DNA of 54,274 nt, from the NCBI RefSeq assembly GCF_913046405.1, contig NZ_CAJWRQ010000006.1, positions 1 to 54,274 on the forward strand, written 5' to 3'. The position numbers and the translations under genes were made by a program. Source of the stretch: an uncultured Christiangramia sp. GTDB lineage: Bacteria; Bacteroidota; Bacteroidia; Flavobacteriales; Flavobacteriaceae. A model generated the notes under the pieces. That model had not been told where the DNA came from. It ran no database searches and saw only the letters and a program-made list of their open reading frames with translations. Below, piece after piece: positions 24,483 through 35,336 of the stretch (positions are counted from its first letter, which is position 1; every line of letters starts with the position of its first letter).

Positions 24483-25969
24483 GATCTATCTCTTAAAAAT
24501 TTCTGCGGAATTACCTCCGGATCAAAACTCCATAAATACGGCAGTAGGAAATAGACTATCAGACTTAGCAATACTATGCTGACTATATTCATCCATATAC
24601 CTGTTTTAATCATATCTGGAATCCTAAGATAACCTGAACCAAATACCACCGCGTTCGGCGGAGTTGCCACAGGAAGCATAAATGCACATGATGCTGCCAG
24701 TGTCGCGCCAACCATCAAGAAATAGGGATGTAGATTCAATGCGATAGCCATTGATGCAAGAATTGGTAGCAACATAGCTGTGGTGGCCAGGTTTGAGGTG
24801 ACTTCGGTAAGAAAATTTACTGCAGCAATCAATACAACCACAAGTAACAATAATGGTAAATTTTCAAGATTCTTTAGTTGCTCTCCTATCCAGATTGCCA
24901 GACCGCTTTCACCAAAACCTTTTGCGAGTGCCATTCCTCCTCCAAATAATAAAATAATTCCCCAGGGAATTTTAACCGCTTCTTCCCAGGTAACCAGTTT
25001 TCTGTTGCTCTTACCTGCAGGAATTAGAAACAGAGCTACAGCCGCGATCATCGCGATAATGGTATCGTCTATGAACGGCAATACTGGCTGTAAGAGATAG
25101 CTTCTGCTAATCCAGCAAAATGCAGTAATAGCAAAAACTGCTAAAACTCTTTTCTCCTGTATGCTCATGTGACCCAGTTCAGTTTTAAGTCGGTCGATCT
25201 CTGCCTTCCCTCCCGGAAATTCAGTTTGTGTAAAACTAAAAGCTTTGCTGGTAAGATACTTCCAGCATATAAAAAGTAGAATGATAGAAACAGGCAAGCC
25301 CAGAATGATCCATTTCGTAAAGCTAATCTCAACCCCATATATTTCTTCAACGATTCCAGCAAAAACCAGGTTTGGAGGAGTTCCAATGAGTGTTGCCACT
25401 CCACCTATAGATGCACTGTAAGCAATAGCTAACATAAGGGCTTTTCCAAAAATCATGTTTTCATTTTCCTCACTTGCCGGGTTGTCCTTTAACTGACTGA
25501 TAATTGCAGTCCCGATAGGAAGCATCATTACCGAAGTAGCAGTATTGCTAATCCACATGGATAGAAATGCTGTTGCCACCATAAATCCCAAAATGATCTT
25601 TTTAATATCAGCACCTATGAACTGAATGATATTTAAGGCGATCCTTCTATGTAAACCCCACCTTTCGATAGCCACTGCGAGTATGAATCCACCTAAGTAT
25701 AGGAAGACATATTTGTGACCGAATGCTGCAGTGGTATCTTCTATACTCCCTGCTCCCGTGAGTGGAAAAAGTATAATGGGCAGTAGAGCAGTTACCGCAA
25801 TGGGAATTGCTTCCGAAACCCACCAGATCGCCATCCACAAAGTTATACAGAGAACATCAAATGCTGCTTCAGGCATAGAACTAGGTGTACCTAACAATTG
25901 TAAAATAACATAAAGAAGTGGCCCCGCTACTAGCGCTATTATTTTGAATCTGGAATTCATATATTTCAA
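24479..25969 (-). CDS. SLC13/DASS-family anion:sodium symporter
   Basis: This 496-residue membrane protein has 11-12 hydrophobic segments and the two repeated S-N-T type signatures of the DASS family: MWISNTATSVMMLPIGTAI in the first half and LTEVTSNLATTAMLLPIL in the second, plus IGTPPNLVFAG and VATPPNAVVFGSG. Such proteins import dicarboxylates, citrate or sulfate with sodium. Substrate cannot be read from the sequence. The gene stands alone, convergent with the AraC gene. Confidence 0.92.
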   Translation of the reverse strand: MKYMNSRFKIIALVAGPLLYVILQLLGTPSSMPEAAFDVLCITLWMAIWWVSEAIPIAVTALLPIILFPLTGAGSIEDTTAAFGHKYVFLYLGGFILAVAIERWGLHRRIALNIIQFIGADIKKIILGFMVATAFLSMWISNTATSVMMLPIGTAIISQLKDNPASEENENMIFGKALMLAIAYSASIGGVATLIGTPPNLVFAGIVEEIYGVEISFTKWIILGLPVSIILLFICWKYLTSKAFSFTQTEFPGGKAEIDRLKTELGHMSIQEKRVLAVFAITAFCWISRSYLLQPVLPFIDDTIIAMIAAVALFLIPAGKSNRKLVTWEEAVKIPWGIILLFGGGMALAKGFGESGLAIWIGEQLKNLENLPLLLLVVVLIAAVNFLTEVTSNLATTAMLLPILASMAIALNLHPYFLMVGATLAASCAFMLPVATPPNAVVFGSGYLRIPDMIKTGIWMNIVSIVLLSLIVYFLLPYLWSFDPEVIPQKFLRDRS

Positions 25970-26129
25970 AAAGCTGAAGATATAGATTATTTCCTCTTAG
26001 CAAAAGTCAAATAAGAAAGCGATAAATCAGTTTATGAAGAATCCAGAGAAGCTTAGAATCAGTTTAATGATACAGGTCGCAAAAAAAAATGTAATCTATA
26101 CGAAAACAAAACGGAAGGAATTGAGCAAA

Positions 26130-26508
26130 TTTTTTTATTTCTGAAGCAAGTTCAGATCTCGAAGCAGGTAAGCAAATCTCCTGAAAATTCCCGGAATTCA
26201 AGTTTGGTGATTTCTCTGTTGAAGTGCTTAAAGTGGAGTATCCCGAATTATAATACTAACCTGGGAAGGTGCGAAAAAAGACATTACCACGGTAACTTTC
26301 GAACTTACTGAAACTAAAAAAACCAAACATTGGTTTCAGTTGCAGAAGAAGGAATGCAAAATGACGCTCAAGGGATTGCCTGGCTCGGTAGAAACTCAGA
26401 AGGTCAGGCAAATTTCCTGGCCTGTCTGGAAGCCTATTTTGAATACGGGATAAATCTCAGGGTAGGTGGTTTTAAATTCTTACGAAATGATCAAAAACCC
26501 CAAATAAA
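26130..26508 (+). pseudogene. Decayed SRPBCC (AHSA1-like) domain gene
   Basis: The conceptual translation moves through frames but keeps the fold's conserved order: GKQIS then a TGA where a tryptophan is expected, then KFPEFKFGDFSVEVLKVEY, then two stops and a frame change to LTWEGAKKDITTVTFELTE, then another change at an A-rich stretch to LVSVAEEGMQNDAQGIAW and NFLACLEAYFEYGINLR. These match the C-terminal two thirds of SRPBCC/AHSA1 proteins. The N-terminal third is not recognisable. At least one nonsense codon and two frameshifts make it a pseudogene. The limits are approximate. The rest of the gap between the DASS gene and groEL shows nothing else except the groEL terminator. Confidence 0.72.
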
Positions 26509-26510
26509 AA

Positions 26511-26531
26511 AACCCGGCAAATTGCCGGGTT
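26511..26531 (-). terminator. Intrinsic terminator downstream of groEL
   Basis: AACCCGGC (26511-26518) pairs with GCCGGGTT (26524-26531) across a five-base loop. On the minus strand it is followed by a T-rich run (complement of the A-run at 26505-26510), 22 bp past the groEL stop. Confidence 0.85.
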
Positions 26532-26552
26532 TCCTGATTATATGAATAATGA

Positions 26553-28220
<1,668 letters not shown>

Positions 28221-28260
28221 CTACAGAATAATTGGTTAATTAATTTCTAGATTATAAACT

Positions 28261-28274
28261 CCAGCGGCTGCTGG
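28261..28274 (-). other. Small hairpin in the groES-groEL spacer
   Basis: CCAGC/GCTGG with a 4-base loop (GGCT) lies 17 bp after the groES stop. No T-run follows on the minus strand, so it is more likely an mRNA stability or processing element than a terminator. Confidence 0.35.
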
Positions 28275-28290
28275 AAAATTGAAGTGAAAC

Positions 28291-28566
28291 TTATACTATC
28301 GCTAGTATATCATCTTCTCGCATGATCAGATAATCTGTTCCTTCCAGCTTTAGCTCTGTTCCGGCATATTTACCGTAAAGAACTGTATCACCTTCTTTAA
28401 CTGTCATCTCATGATCTTTGGTACCTCCACCAACAGCTACAACTTTACCTTTTTGAGGTTTTTCTTTAGCTGTCTCAGGAATAATGATACCAGAAGCAGT
28501 CTTGTTTTCTGCAGCAACAGGCTCAATTACAACCCTGTCTGAAAGAGGCTTAATGTTTAGTCCCAT
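28291..28566 (-). CDS. groES: Co-chaperonin GroES
   Basis: This 91-residue protein has the GroES pattern: [12 protein letters not shown] at the N-terminus, the mobile loop [19 protein letters not shown], and [14 protein letters not shown] near the end. It caps the GroEL ring. It is first in the groESL operon, behind a terminator that separates it from secG. I do not see a CIRCE inverted repeat (TTAGCACTC-type) in the 149-bp upstream region, so HrcA control is not supported here. Confidence 0.98.
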   Translation of the reverse strand: MGLNIKPLSDRVVIEPVAAENKTASGIIIPETAKEKPQKGKVVAVGGGTKDHEMTVKEGDTVLYGKYAGTELKLEGTDYLIMREDDILAIV

Positions 28567-28663
28567 TTTATTAAATTTTATTATTAGGTTAATTAATTTT
28601 CAAATACGGGAGACATATTTCTAAAATTATGCCAGCTCTATTTCTCTGCCATAAGGCAAAAAA

Positions 28664-28692
28664 AAATGCCAGCTTGTCATAAGCTGGCATTT
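28664..28692 (-). terminator. Intrinsic terminator between secG and groES
   Basis: A 12-bp stem AAATGCCAGCTT (28664-28675) with AAGCTGGCATTT (28681-28692) and a five-base loop. On the minus strand a run of T (complement of the A-run ending at 28666) follows. It should end the secG transcript and insulate groESL. Confidence 0.9.
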
Positions 28693-28715
28693 ACAAATGT
28701 TGTTGAGTATCTTAT

Positions 28716-29048
28716 CTACTGCTCACTGTCAGTTTGTGTCGCTGGTTGAGCTGCAGGTATTTCAGTATTTACAGGTTCGTCACTTTCGAAAACCCTTGTT
28801 CCAGCTTCTGCCGGCTTATCCATAATAGCTACGTTAGAAAGTAGGATCAAAACAAGCAATAAAGTTGCAAGAGTCCAGGTAGATTTATCTAAAAAGTCTG
28901 TCGTCTTTTTAACTCCTCCCATTTGCTGACCTCCGCCACCAAAAGAAGAAGATAATCCTCCACCCTTAGGGTTTTGAACCATGATCACAACTACCAGCAA
29001 AAATGCTACGATAATTATTAAAGCTAAAAATATAGTGAATGTGCTCAT
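28716..29048 (-). CDS. secG: Preprotein translocase subunit SecG
   Basis: This 110-residue protein has two membrane segments (about 4-25 and 58-78) separated by the SecG motif MVQNPKGGGLSSSFGGGG. The C-terminal tail is acidic and proline-rich with no clear function. It is part of the Sec translocon in the inner membrane. It is 2 bp downstream of the TPR-like gene and ends before a terminator, closing an operon with lptE and the sigma-54 activator. Confidence 0.96.
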   Translation of the reverse strand: MSTFTIFLALIIIVAFLLVVVIMVQNPKGGGLSSSFGGGGQQMGGVKKTTDFLDKSTWTLATLLLVLILLSNVAIMDKPAEAGTRVFESDEPVNTEIPAAQPATQTDSEQ

Positions 29049-29050
29049 TC

Positions 29051-29926
29051 TTAATCGTTATTAGTGTCTTGTAATTTTTCTATTGCCCGAATTTGGTCTG
29101 CAAAGAAACCACTTTTTTCGGGATTTTTCAAAATTAATATTTTATATGCCTGAATGGCTTTTTTATAGTTTTTTTGCTCGAGGTAAACACGCGCTAAAGT
29201 CTCTGTCATCAGAGATTCCTGGCTGGTCATAGAATCTTCGGCAAGATTGCTTTTGGATACAGATTTTACCGGTTTGATCTTAGGATTTTTAGCAATAAAC
29301 TCTTCAATAAGATCAAATTTTCTCTGGCGATCTTCGTTTTCAGGTTCTTCTGCCTCGTTTTCTCTTTTTACAGGTTCTGCCTTGGTTAATTTTAACCATT
29401 CTGAAAATGAATGTGATTCCTTTTGATCAAACTCCAGAGGTTTTCCAATCTCCAGGTTCTCTTCTTCGGAAGATCCACTGGCAACCTCAACATCTGAAGA
29501 ACTATCTTTCATCTGAGCACGCTCGAACAAAGCAGGATCCATAACGCGTTCAGATTCAGACTGCTTCATTTTGATTGCGTCATCCAAATCTATGCTTCGC
29601 CTTCCATGAACTTCTTCATGTTCGTAGACCGTCATTTCCTTCAGTCGGTCTTCCTGCTGCCTGATCTGTCGTGCGATCGTGTTTTGATTAAATTCTTCAG
29701 AAGTAATAAAATCAAAAAGAATATCACGGTCTGTGGTATATGCCGCTGTTTTCTTTAATGCTGAATTGTAACTGAATTCCTGATGTTCTTTCAGCCCCTT
29801 CAGCCTTATAGCCCGACCCGCCTGAAAATAAGGTGCTTTCTCAAGCAAAATTTCCAGTTCCCGCGTTTGTTCTTTAGTAATTTCCGCAGGAGAATTTAAT
29901 AAATCGATGAGTGCTTTTTTTTCCAT
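29051..29926 (-). CDS. TPR-like hypothetical protein
   Basis: This 291-residue soluble protein begins with MEKKALIDLLNSPAEIT and has a charged, low-complexity middle rich in E, K and S. A tetratricopeptide-like repeat is seen near the end: ETLARVYLEQKNYKKAIQAYKILILKNPEK. No signal peptide is present, so it is cytoplasmic. Its start codon overlaps the lptE stop by one base (29926) and it precedes secG by 2 bp. This place in an envelope-biogenesis operon is conserved in flavobacteria as far as I recall; its function is unknown. Confidence 0.8.
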   Translation of the reverse strand: MEKKALIDLLNSPAEITKEQTRELEILLEKAPYFQAGRAIRLKGLKEHQEFSYNSALKKTAAYTTDRDILFDFITSEEFNQNTIARQIRQQEDRLKEMTVYEHEEVHGRRSIDLDDAIKMKQSESERVMDPALFERAQMKDSSSDVEVASGSSEEENLEIGKPLEFDQKESHSFSEWLKLTKAEPVKRENEAEEPENEDRQRKFDLIEEFIAKNPKIKPVKSVSKSNLAEDSMTSQESLMTETLARVYLEQKNYKKAIQAYKILILKNPEKSGFFADQIRAIEKLQDTNND

Positions 29927-30432
29927 TACCAGTCGGTAAGCGCTGCGTTAAAAATATCCTGCGTAATTCTCGTATATATCTCGTCCAGTGCCGTCTCCAG
30001 GTTTGCCCCGATCAATTGTTGCTGTGCCGGATAATCATAATAGAAAGAAAAACGCTTTTCAAAATCCTTTTCCGGTTCCAGTGTATTGTAATAACGAACG
30101 TTTACCGCAATGGTCAGTCTACTTTGCGCAGCGGTATTTTCAGCAGTTGCAGACATTGGCGACACATAGAACTGTGTGATCTCACCTTCAAAGATCAAAT
30201 CCCCATTGGTATTGGTAAGACTCAAACTTGTTTGATTCTGAATAAGGTCCTGCAAAGAGATCGTAAAGGCACGGTCTATTCCCGGTTCCACAAGATCTGC
30301 ATTATTCTGGAAGAAATTTACCTGAAATGTTTCGGCGTCTCCAGTGTCAGCTCCCGTAAAAGAATATGACATACAGGAAGATAAGCTCAAACTCATCAGT
30401 AATACCGTGATAATGCTAAGAAATCTCGTCAT
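29926..30432 (-). CDS. lptE: LptE family LPS-assembly lipoprotein
   Basis: This 168-residue protein starts with a signal peptide and lipobox (MSLSLSSC, Cys at about 20) and then has the LptE layout: a YSFTGAD opening, QIR/TISLQDLIQNQTSL, a beta-strand GEITQFYVSP and a final RITQDIFNAAL helix. LptE holds LptD in the outer membrane for LPS insertion. It is 3 bp downstream of the sigma-54 activator gene and overlaps the next gene by one base. The Bacteroidota form is divergent, so this rests partly on context. Confidence 0.85.
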   Translation of the reverse strand: MTRFLSIITVLLMSLSLSSCMSYSFTGADTGDAETFQVNFFQNNADLVEPGIDRAFTISLQDLIQNQTSLSLTNTNGDLIFEGEITQFYVSPMSATAENTAAQSRLTIAVNVRYYNTLEPEKDFEKRFSFYYDYPAQQQLIGANLETALDEIYTRITQDIFNAALTDW

Positions 30433-30435
30433 TAA

Positions 30436-31701
30436 TTATAGATTGTATTGTTTGATCTTTCGATATAAAGTTCGTTCACTTATTCCTAATTCTTCTGCTG
30501 CAGCCTTGCGCTTCCCACTGTGTCTTTCCAGCGACTTTTTGATAAGCTCCAACTCTTTGTCCTGAAGCGAAAGTGTTTCTTCCTCTTCGATCTCTTCAGC
30601 AAAATAATACTTATCCTTTTCTTCCTGACTTGGTGAAGAAGAATTTTGTTGCGGAATTTGCAGCACATTCAGCTCATCTTCATCAATATCAGCTTCATCG
30701 ATATCATCTCCGCTATTCCCGTAGATCTTTTCGATAAGACCTTCATTCTCATCCTGAACCTGCTTGCTGTCTCCCTCCTGCATCAACTTCAGCGTTAATT
30801 TTTTCAAGTCGTTCAGGTCACTTTTCATATCGAACAAGACCTTATAAAGGATCTCTCTTTCATTGCTGAAATCCCCTTCTTTCTTTTTATCTGAAATTAC
30901 TGCGGGTAGATTGCTGCCAATATCCGGAAGATATTGCCTTAGTTCATCGCCGCTGATATTTCTCTTCTGTTCCAGAACGGAAACCTGTTCTGCAATATTT
31001 CGTAACTGCCGAATATTTCCTCCCCAGCGATATTTTAATAACAAAGCCACGGCTTCATCATCAAGTTTGATCGTGGGCATCTTGTATTTCAATCCAAAAT
31101 CTGAAGCAAATTTCCTGAAAAGCAGATGAATATCACCTTTTCTCTCCCTTAACGGCGGCAATGCAATTTCAACCGTACTTAAACGGTAATAGAGATCCTC
31201 GCGGAATTTGTCCTTTTTGATGTTTTCGAACATATTGATATTCGTAGCAGCTACGATGCGAACATCGGTTTTCTGAACTTTTGAGGAACCCACTTTTATA
31301 AATTCACCATTTTCCAGCACACGAAGCAATCTTACCTGCGTTGGCAATGGTAACTCCCCCACTTCATCAAGAAATATGGTTCCACCATCGGCTACCTCGA
31401 AATAACCACTTCGGGTTTGAGTCGCACCAGTAAATGCACCTTTTTCGTGTCCGAAGAGTTCACTATCGATAGTTCCTTCAGGAATTGCTCCACAGTTCAC
31501 TGCGATATACTTTCCGTGTTTACGATGAGAAAGCGCATGTATGATCTTCGGAATACTTTCCTTACCTACACCACTTTCTCCGGTAACAAGTACTGAAATA
31601 TCTGTTGGTGCAACCTGAATTGCCTTTTCTACTGCACGATTAAGTTTTGGATCGTCTCCAATAATTCCAAATCGCTGTTTAATTGCCTGAACTGATTCCA
31701 T
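30436..31701 (-). CDS. Sigma-54-dependent Fis-family activator
   Basis: This 421-residue bacterial enhancer-binding protein has an AAA+ domain directly at the N-terminus without a receiver domain: Walker A GESGVGKE near 41-48, the sigma-54-contacting GAFTGA loop, Walker B GTIFLDEVGEL, and RWGGNIRQLRN. An acidic, low-complexity linker (about 280-370) leads to a Fis-type helix-turn-helix, KRKAAAEELGISERTLYRKIKQ. It lacks an obvious signal-sensing domain, so activity may depend on level or on partner proteins. It heads the operon with lptE and secG. Confidence 0.94.
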   Translation of the reverse strand: MESVQAIKQRFGIIGDDPKLNRAVEKAIQVAPTDISVLVTGESGVGKESIPKIIHALSHRKHGKYIAVNCGAIPEGTIDSELFGHEKGAFTGATQTRSGYFEVADGGTIFLDEVGELPLPTQVRLLRVLENGEFIKVGSSKVQKTDVRIVAATNINMFENIKKDKFREDLYYRLSTVEIALPPLRERKGDIHLLFRKFASDFGLKYKMPTIKLDDEAVALLLKYRWGGNIRQLRNIAEQVSVLEQKRNISGDELRQYLPDIGSNLPAVISDKKKEGDFSNEREILYKVLFDMKSDLNDLKKLTLKLMQEGDSKQVQDENEGLIEKIYGNSGDDIDEADIDEDELNVLQIPQQNSSSPSQEEKDKYYFAEEIEEEETLSLQDKELELIKKSLERHSGKRKAAAEELGISERTLYRKIKQYNL

Positions 31702-31762
31702 TTAAAACTTCAGTATTATTAGACATTCTTCAGTACAAGTGAGAAGAACGTCATTATTCTCG

Positions 31763-33208
31763 TTAATTATTATCACTATATCCCACTGGCTCCCCTATAA
31801 GAGTAGCACTGGTACAGTCCTTTATTTTTACATTTACAAAATCACCGATTTTATAATTTTGCTTGTCAAATACCACCACGGTATTTTGTGAATTTCTACC
31901 ACTCCAGTGTTGATCAGATTTTTTGGATTCTCTTTCGATCAGTACTTCGGTAATTTCACCTAAGAAGCGTCTGGTTCTCTGTTTGCTATGCTTCTGCTGA
32001 AGATCTACGATCTCCTGAAGGCGTCTTTTCTTTACTTCATGAGGCACATCATCTTCCAGCTTTCTTTCAGCCATGGTTCCGGGTCTTTCAGAATAAGCAT
32101 ACATAAAACCGAAATCATATGTAATCTTCTCCATTAGAGATAAGGTATCCTGATGATCTTCTTCAGTTTCGGTTGGAAAACCGGTGATCATATCCTGGGA
32201 AATCCCGCAATTCGGGATCATTTCCCTGATGTTTCTAATAAGCTCGAAATATTCTTCACGGGTATGCAGCCTGTTCATCGCCTTTAAAATTCGGTTACTT
32301 CCAGATTGTACGGGTAAATGTATATAGTTACAGATGTTAGGATATTTTGCAACCATTTTGATCACGTCCAGCGTCATATCCTGCGGATTGGAAGTAGAAA
32401 ACCTGATTCTCATTTTGGGATGTGCTTCTGCAACAAGTTTCAGAAGCTGTGAAAAATCTGTCGCCGTCGCCTTCTGAATTTCGGTAGCATTTTTAAAGTC
32501 TTTTTTGAGTCCGCCACCATACCAAAGATAACTATCTACATTCTGGCCTAATAAGGTGATCTCTTTAAAACCTTTCGTTGCCAGATCGTTCACCTCTTCA
32601 AGAATACTTTGAGGATCACGACTACGTTCGCGACCGCGGGTAAACGGTACCACGCAAAAAGTACACATATTATCACAACCGCGGGTAATGGATACAAATG
32701 CTGAAACACCATTACTTTGCAACCGTACTGGAGAAATATCTCCGTAGGTTTCCTCCTTACTTAATAGAACATTCATCGCACTACGTCCTTCTTCAATTTC
32801 ACTCACAAGATTTGGCAGATCCTTATAAGCATCTGGTCCCACGACCATATCCACGATCTTCTCTTCTTCCAGGAATTTACTTTTTAGACGCTCTGCCATA
32901 CAGCCCAGCACTCCCACTTTCATTCCCGGGTTTATTCTTTTTACCGCATTGTATTTTTCCAGTCTTTTTCTAACAGTTTGCTCAGCTTTATCACGAATCG
33001 AGCAGGTATTTACCAGAACAAGATCTGCCTCTTCTAACTTTTGGGTAGTATTAAAACCCTCTTTACTAAGAATGGAAGCAACAATTTCTGAATCACTGAA
33101 GTTCATTGCGCATCCATAACTTTCAATAAAAAGTTTCCGGGTATTTTCAGGCTTAGGCTCCATAACTAAAGAGTTCCCCTGTTTTTTCTCGTCTATTGTC
33201 TTCTCCAT
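31763..33208 (-). CDS. miaB: tRNA-2-methylthio-N6-dimethylallyladenosine synthase MiaB
   Basis: This 481-residue methylthiotransferase adds a methylthio group to i6A37 in tRNA. It has the N-terminal UPF0004 domain with its cluster cysteines ([31 protein letters not shown]), the radical SAM motif [20 protein letters not shown] and a C-terminal TRAM domain. Length is normal. It has its own good promoter at 33242-33272 and lies 61 bp from the sigma-54 activator, so it may be read into that operon. It is divergent from the LVIVD lipoprotein. Confidence 0.98.
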   Translation of the reverse strand: MEKTIDEKKQGNSLVMEPKPENTRKLFIESYGCAMNFSDSEIVASILSKEGFNTTQKLEEADLVLVNTCSIRDKAEQTVRKRLEKYNAVKRINPGMKVGVLGCMAERLKSKFLEEEKIVDMVVGPDAYKDLPNLVSEIEEGRSAMNVLLSKEETYGDISPVRLQSNGVSAFVSITRGCDNMCTFCVVPFTRGRERSRDPQSILEEVNDLATKGFKEITLLGQNVDSYLWYGGGLKKDFKNATEIQKATATDFSQLLKLVAEAHPKMRIRFSTSNPQDMTLDVIKMVAKYPNICNYIHLPVQSGSNRILKAMNRLHTREEYFELIRNIREMIPNCGISQDMITGFPTETEEDHQDTLSLMEKITYDFGFMYAYSERPGTMAERKLEDDVPHEVKKRRLQEIVDLQQKHSKQRTRRFLGEITEVLIERESKKSDQHWSGRNSQNTVVVFDKQNYKIGDFVNVKIKDCTSATLIGEPVGYSDNN

Positions 33209-33241
33209 AAATCTATACTAACCTCCGGGTTTTTAGAATCG

Positions 33242-33272
33242 CAAAGATAGAACTAAACAGAGTTCTGACAAA
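33242..33272 (-). promoter_or_regulatory. Bacteroidota-type promoter of miaB
   Basis: Reading the minus strand: TTTG (33272-33269), a 19-nt spacer, then TATCTTTG (33249-33242). This is a full match to the phylum consensus. Transcription should start near 33235, about 27 nt before the miaB ATG. Confidence 0.75.
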
Positions 33273-33352
33273 GTGACAGAAAAAATTTTCTTAAATCTTA
33301 CGCAACCTTTTCGAAAGTATAGCATCTAACAGATACCTAACCACAATTACAC

Positions 33353-34582
33353 ATGAAAAATTTACTTTTTGTGTTACTACTATCACCACTTTTCCTCTTC
33401 ACTTCCTGTGAAGAGGAAAGTGATGATGAGTTCACTACAGTTGCAGTACCCGTAACTCAGTCCATCGCTGATTTTCGTGCTTCCGTAGAAATTCAGGCTC
33501 CCCGGGAAATCAAAGAATCGGGAAAGATCTACGCCTGGCAGAATTATATATTTATCAATGACAAAAACGAAGGTGTTCACATCATCAACAATACCGACCC
33601 ATTCAATCCCGTAAAAGTTCAATTTCTGAAGATCCCGCGAAATACCGATGTGGCCATTAGGAATAATATGCTTTACGCAAATAATGGAATGGACCTGGTA
33701 GTTTTCGATCTTAGTGACATGAATGCTATTAAAGAAGCAGGCAGGGTCAAAGACATTTTCCCTAATTACTATCGCACCCCACCACCAGGACAGGTAAGTT
33801 TCGTAGACTTCGAAAACTTTGATCATAATACTGAAGTTATTATAGGCTATATCACTGAATCCCGAAAAATAGAATATGCCAGAGGTGATCTGGTCAATGA
33901 GCCTTTCTTCTCAGAAGCAGACGGTGGTGGATCTGGTACCGGCGGAAGTATGGCCAGGTTTACAATAAATGACGACTTACTCTATATAGCTGAAGAGAGC
34001 GAACTCTCTGTAGTAGACATTAGCAATCCTTCTAACCCCGTTGAGCTAAGTAGCGAATATGCTGGCTGGAGTATTGAAACGATCTTCCATTATCAGGATC
34101 ATCTTTATCTGGGTAGTGCGACTGGAATGTATATCTATGATCTTGAGAACCCAGAGTCTCCACAGCAGGTTTCTTTCCTTCAGCACGTACTGGGATGTGA
34201 TCCTGTCGTAGTAAAAGACAATTACGCATACGTGACCATTCGTGGCGGAAACAATTGCGGACAAAATTTTAATCAGTTAGATGTCGTTGATGTTTCAGAC
34301 AAGAACAACCCAAGAATCGTAAGTTCCTACGAAATGAATAATCCCTTTGGCTTAGGCGTAAAGGATGACTGGCTTTTTGTTTGCGATGGCGATGAAGGGC
34401 TAAAAATATTTGATACTAAAAACACCCCCGATCTTAGTCTTGTAGATCAATTTACGAACATTAACACCTATGATGTCATTCCTCTTGATGACAAGCTGCT
34501 AATGATCGGGGATAATACACTATCCCAATATTCCTATAAGGGTAACGAGATTAATTTAATTAGTACATTCTCTTTGAATTGA
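33353..34582 (+). CDS. LVIVD-repeat surface lipoprotein
   Basis: This 409-residue protein begins with a lipoprotein signal (FLFTSC, then an acidic EEESDDE stretch that often marks surface export in this phylum). The mature part has repeated LVIVD-type blades such as VFDLSDMNAIKEAG, VVDISNPSNPVELS, IYDLENPESPQQV and VVDVSDKNNPRIV, so a beta-propeller is expected. The function is unknown; such proteins are common cell-surface lipoproteins in marine Bacteroidota. It is followed by a terminator at 34611. Confidence 0.85.
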   Translation: MKNLLFVLLLSPLFLFTSCEEESDDEFTTVAVPVTQSIADFRASVEIQAPREIKESGKIYAWQNYIFINDKNEGVHIINNTDPFNPVKVQFLKIPRNTDVAIRNNMLYANNGMDLVVFDLSDMNAIKEAGRVKDIFPNYYRTPPPGQVSFVDFENFDHNTEVIIGYITESRKIEYARGDLVNEPFFSEADGGGSGTGGSMARFTINDDLLYIAEESELSVVDISNPSNPVELSSEYAGWSIETIFHYQDHLYLGSATGMYIYDLENPESPQQVSFLQHVLGCDPVVVKDNYAYVTIRGGNNCGQNFNQLDVVDVSDKNNPRIVSSYEMNNPFGLGVKDDWLFVCDGDEGLKIFDTKNTPDLSLVDQFTNINTYDVIPLDDKLLMIGDNTLSQYSYKGNEINLISTFSLN

Positions 34583-34610
34583 TGACCCTTTTTTTGTTTG
34601 GTTTTTTGAA

Positions 34611-34639
34611 AAATCCCCGCTGCCCGGGGATTTTTTGTT
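34611..34639 (+). terminator. Intrinsic terminator after the LVIVD lipoprotein
   Basis: AAATCCCCG (34611-34619) pairs with CGGGGATTT (34625-34633) across CTGCC, followed by TTTTG. It lies 28 bp after the stop and may also stop the convergent TIGR03643 transcript. Confidence 0.85.
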
Positions 34640-34653
34640 TCGAGTAGTTAGCC

Positions 34654-34947
34654 CTAATATTTCTTCTTGCTAATCCTATTACCTGTGATTTGACGCTGAG
34701 CTTTACTTTTGAATCTGCTAACGTCATCACTTCTTAGCTTCTCGTGTTTTGTCTTTCTACCCTGAACGCGTGCTCTCCATTTTCTCCAGTTCCTAGGATG
34801 CATTTGCTCACGCATAAACCTAATGACTTCCTCCTCTTTTAAACCGAACTGAAATTCGATAGCTTCGAAGGTAGTTCTGTCTTCCCAGGCCATGGCGATT
34901 ATTCGATCTATCTGCCTCTCATCTAATTCATATTCTTCTGCGATCAT
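34654..34947 (-). CDS. TIGR03643 family protein (DUF2805)
   Basis: This 97-residue protein has the family pattern: DERQIDRIIAMAWEDRTTFEAIEFQFGLKEEEVIRFMR, which looks like a helix-turn-helix, followed by a very basic tail (RKWRARVQGRKTKHEK). It is probably a nucleic-acid-binding protein of unknown role. It is a single gene with its own -7 element and sits between two terminators. Confidence 0.85.
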   Translation of the reverse strand: MIAEEYELDERQIDRIIAMAWEDRTTFEAIEFQFGLKEEEVIRFMREQMHPRNWRKWRARVQGRKTKHEKLRSDDVSRFKSKAQRQITGNRISKKKY

Positions 34948-34970
34948 AATTCTGTTTATTATTTACATTG

Positions 34971-34978
34971 CAAAGTTA
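34971..34978 (-). promoter_or_regulatory. Putative -7 element for the TIGR03643 gene
   Basis: The minus strand reads TAACTTTG, a match to TAnnTTTG, 23 nt before the ATG at 34947. No clear -33 TTTG at the expected distance. Confidence 0.45.
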
Positions 34979-35003
34979 AACAATTTAATTAGAGGAAATA
35001 AAA

Positions 35004-35029
35004 AACCCTCTACATTTCTGAAGAGGGTT
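35004..35029 (-). terminator. Intrinsic terminator of the rplU-rpmA operon
   Basis: AACCCTCT (35004-35011) pairs with AGAGGGTT (35022-35029); on the minus strand a T-rich run follows (complement of the A-run 34999-35005). It is 21 bp past the L27 stop. Confidence 0.85.
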
Positions 35030-35050
35030 CCAATATAATTTTGAATCTAA

Positions 35051-35311
35051 CTATGCCTGAAAAGGCTCGATAGAAACATAAGATTTATCATCTTTTTTCT
35101 TAGTGAATTTCACTAATCCGTCAACTTTAGCGTGTAAAGTATGATCTTTTCCAGCGTATACGTTATCACCTGGACGGTGAGCAGTACCTCTTTGTCTTAC
35201 GATAATATTTCCCGCAACAGCAGCTTGTCCACCAAAGATCTTCACGCCTAAACGTTTCGATTCTGATTCTCTACCGTTCTTGGAACTACCAACTCCTTTT
35301 TTATGTGCCAT
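35051..35311 (-). CDS. rpmA: 50S ribosomal protein L27
   Basis: This 86-residue ribosomal protein has the typical [23 protein letters not shown] start and the IIVRQRGT motif; it lies near the peptidyl-transferase centre. The N-terminus follows the initiator Met directly, without the cleaved leader seen in Firmicutes. It is 25 bp downstream of rplU and ends the operon. Confidence 0.98.
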   Translation of the reverse strand: MAHKKGVGSSKNGRESESKRLGVKIFGGQAAVAGNIIVRQRGTAHRPGDNVYAGKDHTLHAKVDGLVKFTKKKDDKSYVSIEPFQA

Positions 35312-35336
35312 TTTATTTCGTTTTTAGTAGTTTAAA

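Noticed and set aside
28567-28715. CIRCE/HrcA operator before groES
   Set aside because: No TTAGCACTC-N9-GAGTGCTAA-like repeat; the only strong inverted repeat is the secG terminator.
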